From Defluviitaleaceae bacterium (GTDB taxonomy: Bacteria > Bacillota > Clostridia > Lachnospirales > UBA5962): a stretch of DNA of 64,000 bases. Positions 8,761-17,754 of the stretch are shown in pieces. Made by a program: the position numbers and the translations under genes. The DNA is taken from NCBI GenBank assembly GCA_009779915.1, contig WRBA01000005.1:1-64000 (forward strand), in the 5' to 3' direction. Under the pieces are notes generated by a model. The model saw only the letters and a list, made by a program, of their open reading frames with translations. It searched no databases and was not told where the DNA came from. Numbering within the stretch: the first letter of the stretch is position 1; every line of letters begins with the position of its first letter.

Positions 8761-9252
8761 TTACACCTCCTCTTTGAAAAAGGAACTCAAAGCTGCAAAT
8801 CTTGAATCCAGCGGCTTCTCACATCCACAGGAGTCCTTATTCAAATTTTTGCCGCATATAGGGCATAACCCAAGGCAAGTATCATTACATAATATTTTCA
8901 TGGGCAAAAGAGCGCAAATATTAGCTCTTAAAACCTCAATAAAATCAATTTTATTATCTGCAACTGCCCAGCTTTCCGGATTTTCATTGGAAAACATTTC
9001 TCTAATCTCGGTAGAGAGACTCCACAAAACTTCTTTTAAGCATTTATCGCAAGAAATTTTAGCCGATATTTCAAGGCAGCCCAGAAACTTAAATTCTTTA
9101 TCCCCTGTTATATCCTCAGGCGAAATTACGCCCCTTAGAACAGCTTTAACCTCATTCCCTTCCACCAAATAGGAAGGTGGGATATCTACTATAACATCAC
9201 AGTCAATACTCAGCCCGGATGAAGATATTAAATCCGTGTCTATAATCGTCAT
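8761..9252 (-). CDS. yceD: YceD family protein (DUF177)
   Basis: A 163-aa protein of the YceD/DUF177 family, whose gene almost always precedes rpmF; links to 23S rRNA accumulation have been reported for some members. It has the two cysteine pairs typical of the family: CDKC near the middle, and CLGLCPICG followed by CGC near the end, which probably bind zinc. The ATG at 9252 is chosen because AGAGGA lies 6 bp before it; the earlier in-frame TTG overlaps that site. An exact consensus promoter lies 39 bp upstream. Confidence 0.9.
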   Translation of the reverse strand: MTIIDTDLISSSGLSIDCDVIVDIPPSYLVEGNEVKAVLRGVISPEDITGDKEFKFLGCLEISAKISCDKCLKEVLWSLSTEIREMFSNENPESWAVADNKIDFIEVLRANICALLPMKILCNDTCLGLCPICGKNLNKDSCGCEKPLDSRFAALSSFFKEEV

Positions 9253-9290
9253 ACCTAATCCTCTCAAAATATCAAACAGACACGATTGAT

Positions 9291-9319
9291 ATTATAAACA
9301 GCCTGCGCCAATTTGTCAA
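9291..9319 (-). promoter_or_regulatory. consensus sigma-A promoter for yceD-rpmF
   Basis: On the minus strand TTGACA (9314-9319) and TATAAT (9291-9296) are separated by 17 bp. Both hexamers are exact consensus. The expected transcript start is about 30 bp before the yceD start codon. Confidence 0.9.
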
Positions 9320-9406
9320 TAGAGTTATGGCGAAAATATACTACACATCGTCATTAGAGTTGCGGGCAAATTCTAATTTCCCTACATCTCTCATTCCAAG
9401 GAATCC

Positions 9407-10621
9407 CTACTTCAAATATCTTGACAATGTATTTACAACCTCTGTCATATCTATAGGCTTACTTAGATGCTCATTCATACCTGCTGCAATACACCGTTCA
9501 ACATCCTCTTTAAACACATTTGCGGACATAGCAATAATTGGGATAGCAGAGGCTTTATCGGTATTCATCACTCTAATCATTTGAGTTGCCTTAAGCCCGT
9601 CAACCTCGGGCATTTGCATATCCATAAAAATCAAATCGTACCCATAGGGATTTGCGGCAAATAAATCCACCGCCTCTTTCCCGCTTGCCGCTGTTATTAC
9701 TTCAAGATTAAGAGGCTCTAAAAGTGCGGCGGCTATTTCTAAATTTATAGCCACATCGTCCACCACAAGTACTTTTTTCCCTAAAAAGTCTGTTAAAGCT
9801 CCCATACCTTCAACATTATCCGGAATACTTATTTTACTTGGATTGGTCACCAAAAAGCTTACAGTGAATATAAATGTCGAGCCTTGACCTTTTTCGCTCT
9901 CCACTTTAATTTCGCCGTCCATAAGCTCAAGGAGGCGTTTTGTAATTGCAAGACCAAGACCCGACCCGCCGTACTTGCGGGATGTACCTGCTTCGGCTTG
10001 CTGGAATATGTTGAAAAGTTTGGCACTCTCCTCTCCCGTCATACCTATGCCATTATCTTCTATAGAAATTTGGAGGGTGCATTTATCATTTTCCAGCTCC
10101 AAAAGTTCTGCTTTTAATATAATTTCACCCTCTTCATGGGTAAATTTAGTGGCATTTGCCAAAATATTAGTCATTATCTGTGCTAAACATCTATCATCAC
10201 CATATAGATAGTTGGGAATTCGAGGGTCTATTTGCAGCGAAAATATCTGATTTTTATCCTGCACACGAACAGCAATAACGCTTACAACCGCATCTACCGT
10301 TTCCCTAAAATCAAAATCAATAAAAGATAATTCCATCTTCCCTGATTCTATCTTCGAAATATCTAGAATATCGTTTATAATACCAAGTAAATGAGTTGAT
10401 GCAACACCAATTTTTTCAAAAGCCTCATTTTTCCCTTTAAGAGTCTCCTCACTTTTGCCTATACTTGTCATTCCTATTATCGCATTCATAGGCGTCCTGA
10501 TCTCATGACTCATATTAGAAAGAAATGAGCTTTTAGCCTGACTTGCTGCCAAAGCCTCTTCCCGTGAACGTTTAAGATTTGTAACATCATGAAATAAAAG
10601 CATCATACCTAAGCCTTTTTG
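9407..10621 (-). pseudogene. histidine kinase / receiver portion of a hybrid sensor kinase, cut off by TAG
   Basis: The C-terminal part of a hybrid two-component sensor. After the end of a PAS domain come an H-box ([17 protein letters not shown]), an N-box ([13 protein letters not shown]), G1 (DNGIGMT) and G2 ([13 protein letters not shown]) ATP-binding motifs. A receiver domain follows, with VLVVDD, the phospho-acceptor region FMDMQMP, and KPID. It is in the same frame as the upstream piece (10622-11107), separated by a single TAG at 10622-10624. Without the stop, the PAS domain would continue through [19 protein letters not shown] into the kinase. The first in-frame ATG after the stop (10606) has no convincing ribosome-binding site. 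Kinase and receiver motifs are all intact, so decay is either very recent or the stop is bypassed. Confidence 0.8.
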
Positions 10622-11107
10622 CTACTCGTCTTTCATAGGTACCAAAAGCCCTGCAAAATCAACAATATTCCCGCCAAAAGAAAAGCTCACATCAAGAGAA
10701 AGAGGCATATTTGTAAGAGATACCAGCTTGGTATGCTCTAAAAGTTCGCTGTGAGCCTCATCACTCATAAAAGATTGCAAAACCTCCGCTAAAGGATGCC
10801 CTAAAGCATCTGACGGATTTTCAAACCCTGCCATTTCAATAAAATAATCAGTACAAAACTCAATCCTTCCCGTTTGATTCAAAATTAGTATAATACTTGG
10901 AGAGTTCGCAAGAAGAAGTGCTAAATAACGCTCCCTCTCACGCTGTATGAAGGTACTCGCCTTTTGCTGGTTTAAAACCGTGGTATAAGCAATTTTCTCC
11001 TGTGCAATAGCAGCTTTTAGATGTGTAATTTCGCGGCTTAATTTGCGATTTTCACGCTTAAGAACTTTAAGCTCTTCTTCATAGTTTTTTTCTACATTAT
11101 CTTCCAA
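10622..11107 (-). CDS. N-terminal coiled-coil and PAS portion of the split sensor kinase
   Basis: A 161-aa product made of a predicted coiled coil (about residues 5-60, rich in Lys, Glu and Leu) and most of a PAS domain (about 65-161, from RYLALLLANSPSIILIL). It ends at TAG inside what would be the last PAS strand. There is no membrane segment, so the sensor is cytoplasmic. The FIST-domain gene lies upstream on the same strand, and a FIST protein next to a PAS-kinase-receiver is a familiar pairing. As it stands this fragment has no output domain. It could be a dead fragment or a free PAS module. Confidence 0.75.
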   Translation of the reverse strand: MEDNVEKNYEEELKVLKRENRKLSREITHLKAAIAQEKIAYTTVLNQQKASTFIQRERERYLALLLANSPSIILILNQTGRIEFCTDYFIEMAGFENPSDALGHPLAEVLQSFMSDEAHSELLEHTKLVSLTNMPLSLDVSFSFGGNIVDFAGLLVPMKDE

Positions 11108-11124
11108 AGTATCACCTTCTTAAG

Positions 11125-11425
11125 TCAAAAAAGTGACTATGTCACTTTTTTGAACTGCGGTAGGAAAAATCAGCTTATGTGCTAAACGCTACCCATTAAA
11201 GATTTGTTTTAATGGGCTCCCGTTCTCACACGGGCAACTGATTCTCCTCAACCGGGCAAGACCCGGTTTGCGGATTTAAGTCAAGGAGAGTCGAACCTTG
11301 CGCGCCCATAGCGCAGTAAGGCAAGGACAATGACAAAGGCGGGGCTAAAATTCCATACGCAAAACCGCTCATTATTCGACTCTCCTTGACCTAAATCTGC
11401 GACGCTATAAAAATATAGGTTTTTA
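11125..11425. repeat. family A palindromic repeat, copy 2, interrupted by another element
   Basis: The whole 328-bp gap between the FIST gene and the sensor kinase. It starts with the hairpin TCAAAAAAGTGAC/GTCACTTTTTTGA (11125-11153). It continues with copy-specific palindromes such as CCATTAAAgattgTTTTAATGG and CCCGTtctcACACGGG, then the module CTCAACCGGGCAAGACCCGG. The final module GCGGATTTAA...CTGCGACGCT is split by the 111-bp inverted-repeat element at 11280-11390. No gene is visible here. Confidence 0.7.
11280..11390. mobile_element. 111-bp element with perfect 16-bp inverted ends
   Basis: The left end GTCAAGGAGAGTCGAA (11280-11295) and right end TTCGACTCTCCTTGAC (11375-11390) are exact inverted repeats. 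The similarity extends outward as GATTTARGTC to about 23 bp. It lies inside the closing module of a family A repeat. Related ends occur at 43980 (GTCAAGGAGAATCGAACCTT) and 62519 (GTCAAGGAGAGTCGAC). It has no coding capacity, so it is non-autonomous if mobile. Confidence 0.65.
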
Positions 11426-11435
11426 TCAGTTTTAA

Positions 11436-12590
11436 CTACAGTACACAAGCACAGAATGTATAATTATGAAAACGATTATACAACTTCCCATCCACACCCT
11501 GCATAGGGCAAATTTCACCGCCGGAATAGCCCATCATAAAAGGTTGACCGCTTGCTTTTAGTTTTTCGGTAATAAGCTTAAGCTCACCTTCCTGATTAGG
11601 CGCAAGCATAATATAACGTGTAACACAAGGCAGAAGTAAAGTAGCGTGGCGTTCAGGATTGGTTAGTATCTCATTAAGCCCAAGCTCAGTTGATTCGAAA
11701 ATCCCCTCTGTATCAATACTTCCAACAGCAAAAGAAGTACCTTCCGGCAATTCCCCGCCGGTAAGAACTGACCCATCCTCAAATAGAGTGTAAAAACCAA
11801 GTGCAACAGGCTCTACCGCGCCATCATAATACACCATGAGAGGAGTGGTTGTAATATTTTCTTTAGTAATTATAAGCCCTATATCCTTTAAATACTCAAG
11901 TATAGGCATGTCATTAACTTCTCTCAATATGGAGCCTTCACTTTTTGTAATAATCGCACGATTGTTGGAAATATTACGCTCAGGTATAGATGAAACAATA
12001 AATTTCGGATTGACCGGTCCATTTAAAAACATCATTGCAACACCACTCGATAAATATTCCCCATTGCAAATGGTTTGAACCGTTTCATAGTTAAAATCAA
12101 TATTATTTGTAATAGAACCCCATATAGGAATGCCGGATACAGCTTTATCCATAGCCTTAACCACTTCATAGCCAGATACATCCCTGATATAAGGCATAAA
12201 TGAAAGTATAAGCCCCGGATCCTCAGCTACATTACCGCGAATATTTTTATAAAGATTATCAATTTCATCAACGTAATTGGCTTTGTTTATGCCCTGTGTC
12301 ATTCCCGCACTAAAACTTACCTCATCACTTGTAAGTATAGTAAGTGTAAGATCATAAAGCCCATAACCGTTCTCACAGGCGCCTGCCATACTGGTCATGC
12401 CAATAACATCAAAGGGCAAAGCATTGCAAAGCTCTGTTACTAAACCGCTTTCAACAAACTCAATATGGCAAAAAATTACACCGCCGGAGTTTTTCTTAAG
12501 CATCGAAAAGTCAATCTGGCTTTTTATTTCCTCCATTGCAATATCAAGCTCATCAATTTCCGAGGTGCGCGCCACATGCATTTTAATCAT
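11436..12590 (-). CDS. FIST domain sensory protein
   Basis: A soluble protein of 384 aa with an N-terminal FIST domain (from about GGVIFCHIEF to TILTSDEVSFSAG) and a C-terminal FIST_C domain (from about residue 230 to ATLLLPCVTRYIMLAP...GYSGGEICP). FIST domains are thought to bind small ligands such as amino acids and to feed signals to kinases or other outputs. The ATG at 12590 follows GGGGATG at normal spacing; the longer frame upstream adds 28 unlikely residues. It lies directly upstream of the split PAS kinase on the same strand and probably supplies its signal. The ligand is unknown. Confidence 0.85.
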   Translation of the reverse strand: MIKMHVARTSEIDELDIAMEEIKSQIDFSMLKKNSGGVIFCHIEFVESGLVTELCNALPFDVIGMTSMAGACENGYGLYDLTLTILTSDEVSFSAGMTQGINKANYVDEIDNLYKNIRGNVAEDPGLILSFMPYIRDVSGYEVVKAMDKAVSGIPIWGSITNNIDFNYETVQTICNGEYLSSGVAMMFLNGPVNPKFIVSSIPERNISNNRAIITKSEGSILREVNDMPILEYLKDIGLIITKENITTTPLMVYYDGAVEPVALGFYTLFEDGSVLTGGELPEGTSFAVGSIDTEGIFESTELGLNEILTNPERHATLLLPCVTRYIMLAPNQEGELKLITEKLKASGQPFMMGYSGGEICPMQGVDGKLYNRFHNYTFCACVL

Positions 12591-12695
12591 AATAACATCC
12601 CCTTTTATTGAATAAAAATACAGCCGTCTGTATATCTTGCAGATGAGTATAGCATAACTTATAGAGATTTTCAATAGTAAAGGCTGTCTTGCTAA

Positions 12696-12845
12696 TATAG
12701 TGAATTGAATTCAAAACAGTCTGAATGAGCTTGCTCATTTTGCTGTTTTAAATTCAATGAACGCCTCCTGCATGAGCATTTTTGCTAAGCAAAAGTGCTC
12801 ATGCAGGGGCATCGTTTCAGTCCATTTTGGACTGAAACGACTATA
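12696..12845. repeat. hairpin-rich 150-bp element with TATAGT ends
   Basis: Begins TATAGTGAATTGAATTC and ends ACTATA. Inside are three nested palindromes: TTGAATTcAAAACAG paired with CTGTTTTaAATTCAA; CATGAGCA paired with TGCTCATG through TTTTTGCTAAGCAAAAG; and CGTTTCAGTCCA paired with TGGACTGAAACG. Only the outer 6 bp match the MITE-like family, so it may be a diverged or composite copy. Confidence 0.5.
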
Positions 12846-13136
12846 AAAAGCAAAGCAGCCTCTTTTTCATGATATACTGCTTCAACTTGTGAAAAGGCAA
12901 CAGTGCATAACCTAAGTTGAAGCAATTTTTTGGAGGGGTACGAGGGTAAGCGAGTATTTTGCGGTAATGATTTTTGCGTGGGTTTTGGAAAAGGGAGACT
13001 TCCGGCTAAAGCCGGAACCGAGCCTTGCGGCTCGTCCGCTATTGCGGGTCATTGTTAAAGCAGCGACCGGTCACAAGCCTTTAGCTTGCTACTCGCCATG
13101 CTTCCCGGATACTGCTCAATCAATCTAAAATCAGTC
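12846..13136. other. non-coding stretch with small palindromes before the FIST gene / after ackA
   Basis: No gene is visible. The stretch holds short perfect palindromes (CCGGCTaaAGCCGG, GAGCCttgcGGCTC, CCGCtattGCGG, AAGCctttaGCTT). It also has GCTTCAACTTgtg with the partner AAGTTGAAGC at 12876-12928. The style resembles the variable arms of the family A repeats, but I could not align it to their shared modules. Confidence 0.4.
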
Positions 13137-14324
13137 CTATTTCAGACAATCTTTTGTGTCTCTTGCAATAACCAATTCCTCATTAGTCGGTATAAGAAGT
13201 GCCGCCACTTTAGAGCCGTCTTTAGCAAAGTTAACTTCCACACCTCTAACATTGTTCTTTTCATCATCAATTTCAAGACCGAGATAAGTAAGGTAGCTGC
13301 AAATTTCTTTTCTTGCTACGGCAGAGTTTTCCCCAAGACCCGCGGTAAACACCACAGCATCTACACCATTCATTGCGGCTGCGTATGCACCTACATATTT
13401 TGCCACTCTGTAATAATATACATCAAGTGCCGCCTTAGCTCTCTTGTTGCCTTCGGCTGCCGCTCCTTCAATATCTCTAAAGTCACTTGACACGCCGGAA
13501 ATACCCAATACGCCGGAATTTTTGTTAAGGACATTTTCCATCTCTTTGATGCTTAACCCTTCTTTGCCCATTACAAATTGCATAATAGCCGGATCCATAT
13601 CCCCGCTTCTGGTACCCATTACAAGCCCTTCAAGAGGAGTAAGACCCATGGAAGTATCCACAACTTTGCCGCCTTTTATTGCCGCAACAGACGCGCCGTT
13701 ACCCATATGGCAGGTAATTATTTTCAAATCTTCAATTTTTTTGCCTAAGAAACTAGCCGCACGGTCTGATACATATTTATGGCTTGTACCGTGGAAACCG
13801 TAGCGTCTAACTTTGTATTTTTCATAATATTCATAAGGAAGAGCGTAAAGATAAGCTTTCTCAGGCATAGTTTGGTGGAAAGCCGTGTCAAAAACCCCTA
13901 TCTGCGGCTTGCCTGGCAGAAGCTTCTCGCAAACATCAATCCCAATAAGATTTGGAGGGTTGTGAAGAGGGGCTAAATCAGCACATTCCTTAACAGCCGC
14001 CTTAACTTCATCAGTGATTATAACGCTTGTTGCAAATTTCTCACCGCCATGTACAACTCTGTGTCCAACTGCGTGAACTTCATCAATTGATTTAATTACG
14101 CCGTGTTTTCCATCAAGTAATGCCTCAATAACCAGCTGAATAGCCTCCGTATGTGTTGGCATAGGTTTTTCAGTTTCGTATTTTTCGGCTCCTTCGTGTT
14201 TAATTTTGCTGCCTTCAATACCAATCCTCTCACAAAGACCTTTAGCCATAACCCTTTCGTCAGTCATGTCAATAAGCTGGTACTTTAAAGATGAGGAACC
14301 GCAGTTCATAACAAGTATTTTCAT
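13137..14324 (-). CDS. ackA: acetate kinase
   Basis: Converts acetyl-phosphate and ADP to acetate and ATP, the main substrate-level ATP step of fermentation. 395 aa, full length. It has the first signature [13 protein letters not shown] at the N-terminus, [28 protein letters not shown] and GIGGRS-like [16 protein letters not shown] lies just before the ATG. It follows pta on the same strand with a 179-bp gap that contains a family A repeat, so co-transcription would run through a hairpin. Confidence 0.97.
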   Translation of the reverse strand: MKILVMNCGSSSLKYQLIDMTDERVMAKGLCERIGIEGSKIKHEGAEKYETEKPMPTHTEAIQLVIEALLDGKHGVIKSIDEVHAVGHRVVHGGEKFATSVIITDEVKAAVKECADLAPLHNPPNLIGIDVCEKLLPGKPQIGVFDTAFHQTMPEKAYLYALPYEYYEKYKVRRYGFHGTSHKYVSDRAASFLGKKIEDLKIITCHMGNGASVAAIKGGKVVDTSMGLTPLEGLVMGTRSGDMDPAIMQFVMGKEGLSIKEMENVLNKNSGVLGISGVSSDFRDIEGAAAEGNKRAKAALDVYYYRVAKYVGAYAAAMNGVDAVVFTAGLGENSAVARKEICSYLTYLGLEIDDEKNNVRGVEVNFAKDGSKVAALLIPTNEELVIARDTKDCLK

Positions 14325-14353
14325 TTAAAACTCTCCTTTTGGTGTATAATTTA

Positions 14354-14456
14354 TGGAGCTGTTGGCAAAGTCAACAGCTTTTAGCGAACCTTTTACAGTA
14401 GGTATGAATCCGCTTGCGCCTTCGGCGCGGGCTGCGGATTATAAGCCTGCGACGCT
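14354..14456. repeat. family A palindromic repeat, copy 3, between pta and ackA
   Basis: Hairpin GAGCTGTTG...CAACAGCTT (14355-14380), then TTTTACAGTAGGTATGAATC, the palindrome GCGCCTTCGGCGC, and the closing GGATTATAAGCCTGCGACGC. This is a short copy: the CCTCGACCGGGCA module is missing. Confidence 0.65.
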
Positions 14457-14503
14457 ATAAATATCGCATAATCAATATATCCATTTTATTTATCATGAGG
14501 TTT

Positions 14504-15493
14504 TTAGCTGCACTGCACAGCAGTAATCGCAACAACGCCAACAATATCATCAGCCGAGCAGCCTCGTGACAAATCGTTAACAGGCTTTGAAATCCCTTGG
14601 GTTATAGGACCATAAGCCTCCGCTTTAGCAAGCCTTTGAACCAGTTTGTAAGCAATATTGCCTGCATCTAAATCAGGGAAAATAAGCACATTTGCATTGC
14701 CTGCCGCCGCGTCATTTGGTGCTTTTGACTTGCCTACGGAAGGTACAATTGCTGCATCCGCCTGGAATTCACCGCCTACTTTAAGCTCTGGTGCCTTTTC
14801 TTTAACAATTTTTGTAGCCTGTATCACTTTGTCAACATCTGCATGTTTAGCACTTCCCAAAGTTGAGTGAGAAAGCATCGCAACAATAGGCTCCACACCT
14901 ACAAGGCTCTTAAAACTTTGAGCAGATGAAAGGGCAATCGCTGCAAGTTCCTCACTGTTAGGGTTTTGCACCAAACCGCAATCAGAGAATATAAATACAC
15001 CATTCTCCCCCATATCACAATTAGGCACAACCATAACAAAGAAAGATGAAACCAAGCTTATCCCGGGGCTTGTTTTAAGTATCTGCAAGGAAGGGCGCAA
15101 AACATCAGCAGTAGCGTAATGGGCACCTGCAACCATACCATCAGCAATCCCCATTTTAACCAGCATATCCCCAAGATAAAGAGGCTCTTCTTTCAAAAGC
15201 CTTTTTGCCTCGTCCAGCGTCATGCCTTTTTCTTTTCTAATCTCATACAATTCCGTGCAAAGCTCGTCCCTTTTCTCATAATCATTAGGGTTAACAAAGG
15301 TCGCTTTTGATAAATCCAAATCGGTGGCACTTGCTTTAAGTTCTCTTTCATCCCCAATAAGTATAATATTTGCAATATCCTCTTTTAAAACCGTATGCGC
15401 CGCATCCAAAGTTCTCCTATCAAAAGCTTCAGGCAGTACTATAGTCTTTTTATTGCTCCTAGCTCTTTGTTTCACACTTTCTAAAAAATTCAC
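14504..15493 (-). CDS. pta: phosphate acetyltransferase
   Basis: Interconverts acetyl-CoA and acetyl-phosphate, feeding acetate kinase. 329 aa, the short Gram-positive form without the N-terminal DRTGG and cobyrinic acid synthase-like domains. Recognisable blocks are KKTIVLPEAFDRRTLDAA, GMVAGAHYATADVLRP, FIFSDCGLVQNPN, MLSHSTLGSA and ANVLIFPDLDAGNIAYK. The start codon is GTG, with AAAGGGG 9 bp upstream. A good promoter precedes it. Confidence 0.97.
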   Translation of the reverse strand: MNFLESVKQRARSNKKTIVLPEAFDRRTLDAAHTVLKEDIANIILIGDERELKASATDLDLSKATFVNPNDYEKRDELCTELYEIRKEKGMTLDEAKRLLKEEPLYLGDMLVKMGIADGMVAGAHYATADVLRPSLQILKTSPGISLVSSFFVMVVPNCDMGENGVFIFSDCGLVQNPNSEELAAIALSSAQSFKSLVGVEPIVAMLSHSTLGSAKHADVDKVIQATKIVKEKAPELKVGGEFQADAAIVPSVGKSKAPNDAAAGNANVLIFPDLDAGNIAYKLVQRLAKAEAYGPITQGISKPVNDLSRGCSADDIVGVVAITAVQCS

Positions 15494-15538
15494 AATTTAA
15501 TGCCCCTTTCTCTACAATTTTTTAATATACTAAGAGAT

Positions 15539-15567
15539 ATTATAAAACTGTTTGAGAAAATAATCAA
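15539..15567 (-). promoter_or_regulatory. sigma-A promoter for pta-ackA
   Basis: On the minus strand TTGATT (15562-15567) and TATAAT (15539-15544) are 17 bp apart, about 45 bp before the pta start. The upstream gene is closed off by the terminator at 15584-15611. Confidence 0.8.
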
Positions 15568-15583
15568 CCGTTGTATGCAAAAA

Positions 15584-15611
15584 ACACTATGCCAGACTAT
15601 AGGCATAGTGT
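15584..15611. terminator. strong bidirectional terminator between the CorC-type gene and pta
   Basis: Perfect 10-bp stem ACACTATGCC/GGCATAGTGT with an 8-nt loop, flanked by T/A runs on both sides. It ends the transcript of the CorC/HlyC-type gene. Confidence 0.85.
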
Positions 15612-15679
15612 TTTTTTACTTAAATCCGAACAAAATAGTAACAAAAGCCTTACTGTTTTAAAAGAATTTAAGTATTAAG

Positions 15680-16990
15680 CTATATTTTACAAATCACAGC
15701 CGTCTTCAGCCGGTGATCCTCAATAAGAGTTATCTTTATATTTAAACCATATTCCTCAATTTCCAGCGTTGAGCCGTCCTCTGGTATATTCCCTAATAGT
15801 CCTATAACCATACCTGCAAAAGTATCATACTCCTCACAAGGCAATGAAACTCCCACAATCTTCTCAACTTCCGTAAGAGGAGCAGCACCATTTATATGCC
15901 ATGAATTAGAGTCAATAGGCTCAATCAAAGGCTTTTCATCCGGCTCCGCATCGTCATCAAAATCCCCTACAAGCTGCTCTAATAGGTCGTTGATTGTGAT
16001 AATGCCGCTCATGCCGCCGTAATCATCCATAATTATAGCAAAATGATTGCGGTTCTTTTTCATTTTTTGCAAAACAACATCAGCCCGTGCCGTTTCCGGA
16101 ATAAGCTGAGCAGGTTTTACCGCATGATACATAACAGCGTCTCTATTGCGATCTCGTAATCTGAAATAGTCCTTTGTATTTAGGACACCAATTATATTAT
16201 CCTGACTGTCGCCGCACACAGGATGGAAAGTATGACGTTTTTCATAGATTGTCCTCTCCCACTCTTCGTCGCCTTCTTCAAGCCACAACATAGATACATC
16301 CCGGCGATGAGTCATTATTTTTTCTACTGTTAAATCATCAAAATCAAAAAGATTATGTATAAACTCCTTTTCATCTACATCAATAGTGCCTTTTTCCGAT
16401 CCAACATCCACCATTATGCGGATTTCTTCCTCTGTTACCCGCTCATCTTCCGCATTAGGATCAATACGCAGTAAATGCAAAATCCCATTTGTAGAAATTG
16501 TCAAAAGAGACACAAGAGGCTTAAATAACCTTGCTAAAACACAAATAACACCTGACAGCCCAAGACCTATGCTTTGCGCGTTTTTCATAGCTATACGCTT
16601 TGGCACAAGCTCACCAAGCACAATTGTAATATATGAAAGTATCAGAGTAATAATTATTATAGATACAGTATTTATCACAGTTAAGGGCAAGTTTACCCCT
16701 AAGCCGTAAAACCACCCTACAAGCCTCCTGGCAAAATTATTTGCCGCAAACGCACTTCCTAAAAATCCTGCTAAAGTAGTTCCCACTTGAACTGTTGCAA
16801 GAAATTTAGCCGGCTCACTTGTCATTGACATAATCCGCTTAGCCCTTTTATTCCCTTCTTTTGAAAGTTTTTCCAATTTAGCATCATTCATAGAAATAAC
16901 TGCAATTTCCGCACAGGCAAAAATAGCATTAATCGTTATCAAGAAAATTTGAAGCAGTACAGACCACAAAAGAGGATCTCCCTCGTTCAT
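15680..16990 (-). CDS. CorC/HlyC family membrane protein with CBS domains
   Basis: About 436 aa. An N-terminal CNNM transmembrane domain with about four hydrophobic segments (ILLQIFLITINAIFACAEI near the start, then LATVQVGTTLAGFLGSAFA and TVSIIIITLILSYITIVLG with the conserved GELVPK). Two CBS domains follow (roughly residues 210-335), then a C-terminal CorC_HlyC domain. The family includes magnesium and cobalt efflux proteins such as B. subtilis MpfA. The older name haemolysin is misleading. ATG at 16990 is chosen over an in-frame TTG 6 bp upstream. Single gene between terminators. Confidence 0.88.
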   Translation of the reverse strand: MNEGDPLLWSVLLQIFLITINAIFACAEIAVISMNDAKLEKLSKEGNKRAKRIMSMTSEPAKFLATVQVGTTLAGFLGSAFAANNFARRLVGWFYGLGVNLPLTVINTVSIIIITLILSYITIVLGELVPKRIAMKNAQSIGLGLSGVICVLARLFKPLVSLLTISTNGILHLLRIDPNAEDERVTEEEIRIMVDVGSEKGTIDVDEKEFIHNLFDFDDLTVEKIMTHRRDVSMLWLEEGDEEWERTIYEKRHTFHPVCGDSQDNIIGVLNTKDYFRLRDRNRDAVMYHAVKPAQLIPETARADVVLQKMKKNRNHFAIIMDDYGGMSGIITINDLLEQLVGDFDDDAEPDEKPLIEPIDSNSWHINGAAPLTEVEKIVGVSLPCEEYDTFAGMVIGLLGNIPEDGSTLEIEEYGLNIKITLIEDHRLKTAVICKI

Positions 16991-17197
16991 AGGCAAATAT
17001 CACCAACCTTTTTAAATAATACGATAGTGCATTTTAGCACATATAGACTATAAATACAATGGAATTTTTTTGACTTTACTACAAGTCATTATATTAATTG
17101 ATACAAATATCATATATACTATGCATAATAGAAAATTTTATAAATATCTTATGAAAAACTTTGCATCCTATTTAATTCCCAGGCTCCACCCCATTAT

Positions 17198-17229
17198 AAA
17201 TGCGCCGTTTGCTTGCAAACGGCGCATTT
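17198..17229. terminator. terminator after cheW
   Basis: Perfect palindrome AAATGCGCCGTTTGC paired with GCAAACGGCGCATTT around a 2-nt centre. It sits 11 bp beyond the cheW stop and closes the cheR-cheA-cheW unit. Confidence 0.8.
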
Positions 17230-17240
17230 AAGCGAAAATA

Positions 17241-17729
17241 TTAGCGTTCCACTATATCATCATACAACAATTTTTGCACATCTATAAGGAGCATTACCGA
17301 CTCTTCCGTATTTCCCAAATTTTTTACAAATTGATTAATATGGCTTAATTTAGCCGAAGGGGGAGGTGCGATACGAGATTCATCAATATATTTAACCTCA
17401 TTAACCTCATCAACAATAAGTCCTATATTCCCGTCTTTCTGCTCGATTACCACGATACAAGTAGACTCAGTAAACTCCTTTGGTTCCATTAAAAATCTAA
17501 GCCTAACATCTATAACAGGTATAATATAACCCCTTAAATTACTTATCCCCTTTACATAATCAGGCGTATGAGGCACATGAACAATATCAAGGGTATTTAT
17601 AATTTCCTTAACCATATCTATTTCAATGCCAAATATTTCACCGCCTATGCCAAAGGAAAGGTACCTGTTCTTAGTGGTAGAGTTGGAAGCCACTGATGCC
17701 ACACTATCGCTGTTTCTTTCCATAACCAT
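17241..17729 (-). CDS. cheW: chemotaxis coupling protein CheW
   Basis: Links chemoreceptors to CheA in the polar signalling array. 162 aa with the CheW SH3-like fold from about residue 22 (YLSFGIGGEIFGIEI), the ISNLRGYIIPVIDVRLRF block and GLIVDEVNEV. AGGGGGC lies 8 bp before the ATG. Gene order cheR-cheA-cheW with small gaps indicates an operon. Confidence 0.95.
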   Translation of the reverse strand: MVMERNSDSVASVASNSTTKNRYLSFGIGGEIFGIEIDMVKEIINTLDIVHVPHTPDYVKGISNLRGYIIPVIDVRLRFLMEPKEFTESTCIVVIEQKDGNIGLIVDEVNEVKYIDESRIAPPPSAKLSHINQFVKNLGNTEESVMLLIDVQKLLYDDIVER

Positions 17730-17754
17730 AACAAATGCCCCCTAATCCTAATCT

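Noticed and set aside
10622-10624. Pyrrolysine or other TAG recoding
   Set aside because: TAG ends several unrelated genes in the window at sensible C-termini, and the kinase family has no reason to carry pyrrolysine. Nonsense mutation is simpler.
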